A DNA stretch of 12,754 bases from Sedimentisphaerales bacterium (GTDB lineage: Bacteria > Planctomycetota > Phycisphaerae > Sedimentisphaerales > SM23-30), in contig DAOVXR010000019.1 in NCBI GenBank assembly GCA_030636065.1, forward strand, positions 1 to 12,754. Direction: 5' to 3'. The stretch's first letter is position 1. The number at the start of each line of letters is the position of its first letter. Positions 12,652-12,754 of the stretch are shown one piece after another. Under the pieces are notes generated by a model. That model was given only the letters and a program-made list of their open reading frames with translations. It did not search any database and had not been told where the DNA came from. The position numbers were made by a program, and so were the translations under genes.

Positions 12652-12754
12652 TCTTGCATACGACTGAACGCTTACTTTTGGCCTGTTTGAATTTATTCCA
12701 ATGTGAGTTCAACTCCCAAGCGTTACACATTTATATTACAAATGAGACCTTATA

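Larger units (their letters stand above)
12190..12754. other. Non-coding, repeat-rich region after the LysE-family gene
   Basis: No convincing gene is visible in these 565 bases. The region holds a degenerate GC-rich repeat (12213), a long inverted repeat (12264-12315), reversed family-1 and family-2 copies (12343-12383), a terminator-like hairpin (12500-12531) and two short palindromes (12589, 12636). AT-rich sequence at 12420-12480 includes TTGACT and TAAATG 17 bases apart, a weak promoter candidate. Confidence 0.55.

Noticed and set aside
12530..12730. Minus-strand open frame of 66 codons at the window end
   Set aside because: It runs through two palindromes, has lysine-rich sequence without a recognisable domain, and has no clear ribosome binding site.

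Overview
The window looks like a piece of a bacterial chromosome, most likely a Planctomycetota genome of the Phycisphaerae type. This is an inference from four things: a twin-arginine-exported sulfatase, many short GTAGG/CCTAC-ended palindromes scattered between genes, moderate base composition, and the style of the chemosensory proteins. No rRNA or taxonomic marker gene is present, so another member of the PVC group, or an unrelated lineage with similar genes, cannot be excluded.

Layout. Positions 1-623 (minus) hold the N-terminal third or so of a sulfatase with its own strong sigma70-type promoter. Positions 821-11413 (minus) form one long co-directional cluster. In transcription order it encodes a response-regulator/PP2C phosphatase (REC-SpoIIE), a small HATPase of the RsbW/SpoIIAB type, a STAS anti-sigma-factor antagonist of the RsbV/SpoIIAA type, a hybrid CheA with two CheW-like domains and a C-terminal receiver, CheW, a small four-cysteine protein, a transmembrane chemoreceptor, CheB and CheR. 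Positions 11572-12189 (plus) encode a LysE/RhtB-family exporter transcribed divergently. Positions 12190-12754 appear non-coding and contain several palindromic repeats and one possible terminator.

How it may work. The receptor, CheW and CheA form the signalling core, and CheR and CheB provide methylation-based adaptation. No stand-alone CheY, CheZ, CheC, CheX or CheD and no flagellar or pilus gene is visible. The only receivers are those of CheA itself, CheB and the REC-PP2C protein. The first three genes form a complete RsbU-RsbW-RsbV style partner-switching set with all catalytic motifs and the phosphorylatable serine. The most economical reading is that this array does not only steer a motor: it controls a partner switch, so the output could be a sigma factor or another STAS/HATPase client encoded elsewhere. 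That link is inferred from operon order and domain content.

A second layer is a set of short palindromes. They lie in the wider intergenic gaps of the operon, are paired in three of them, and abut or overlap two stop codons. Related copies flank the operon on both sides. Several of them create misleading upstream in-frame start codons, so the starts given here are those with ribosome binding sites.
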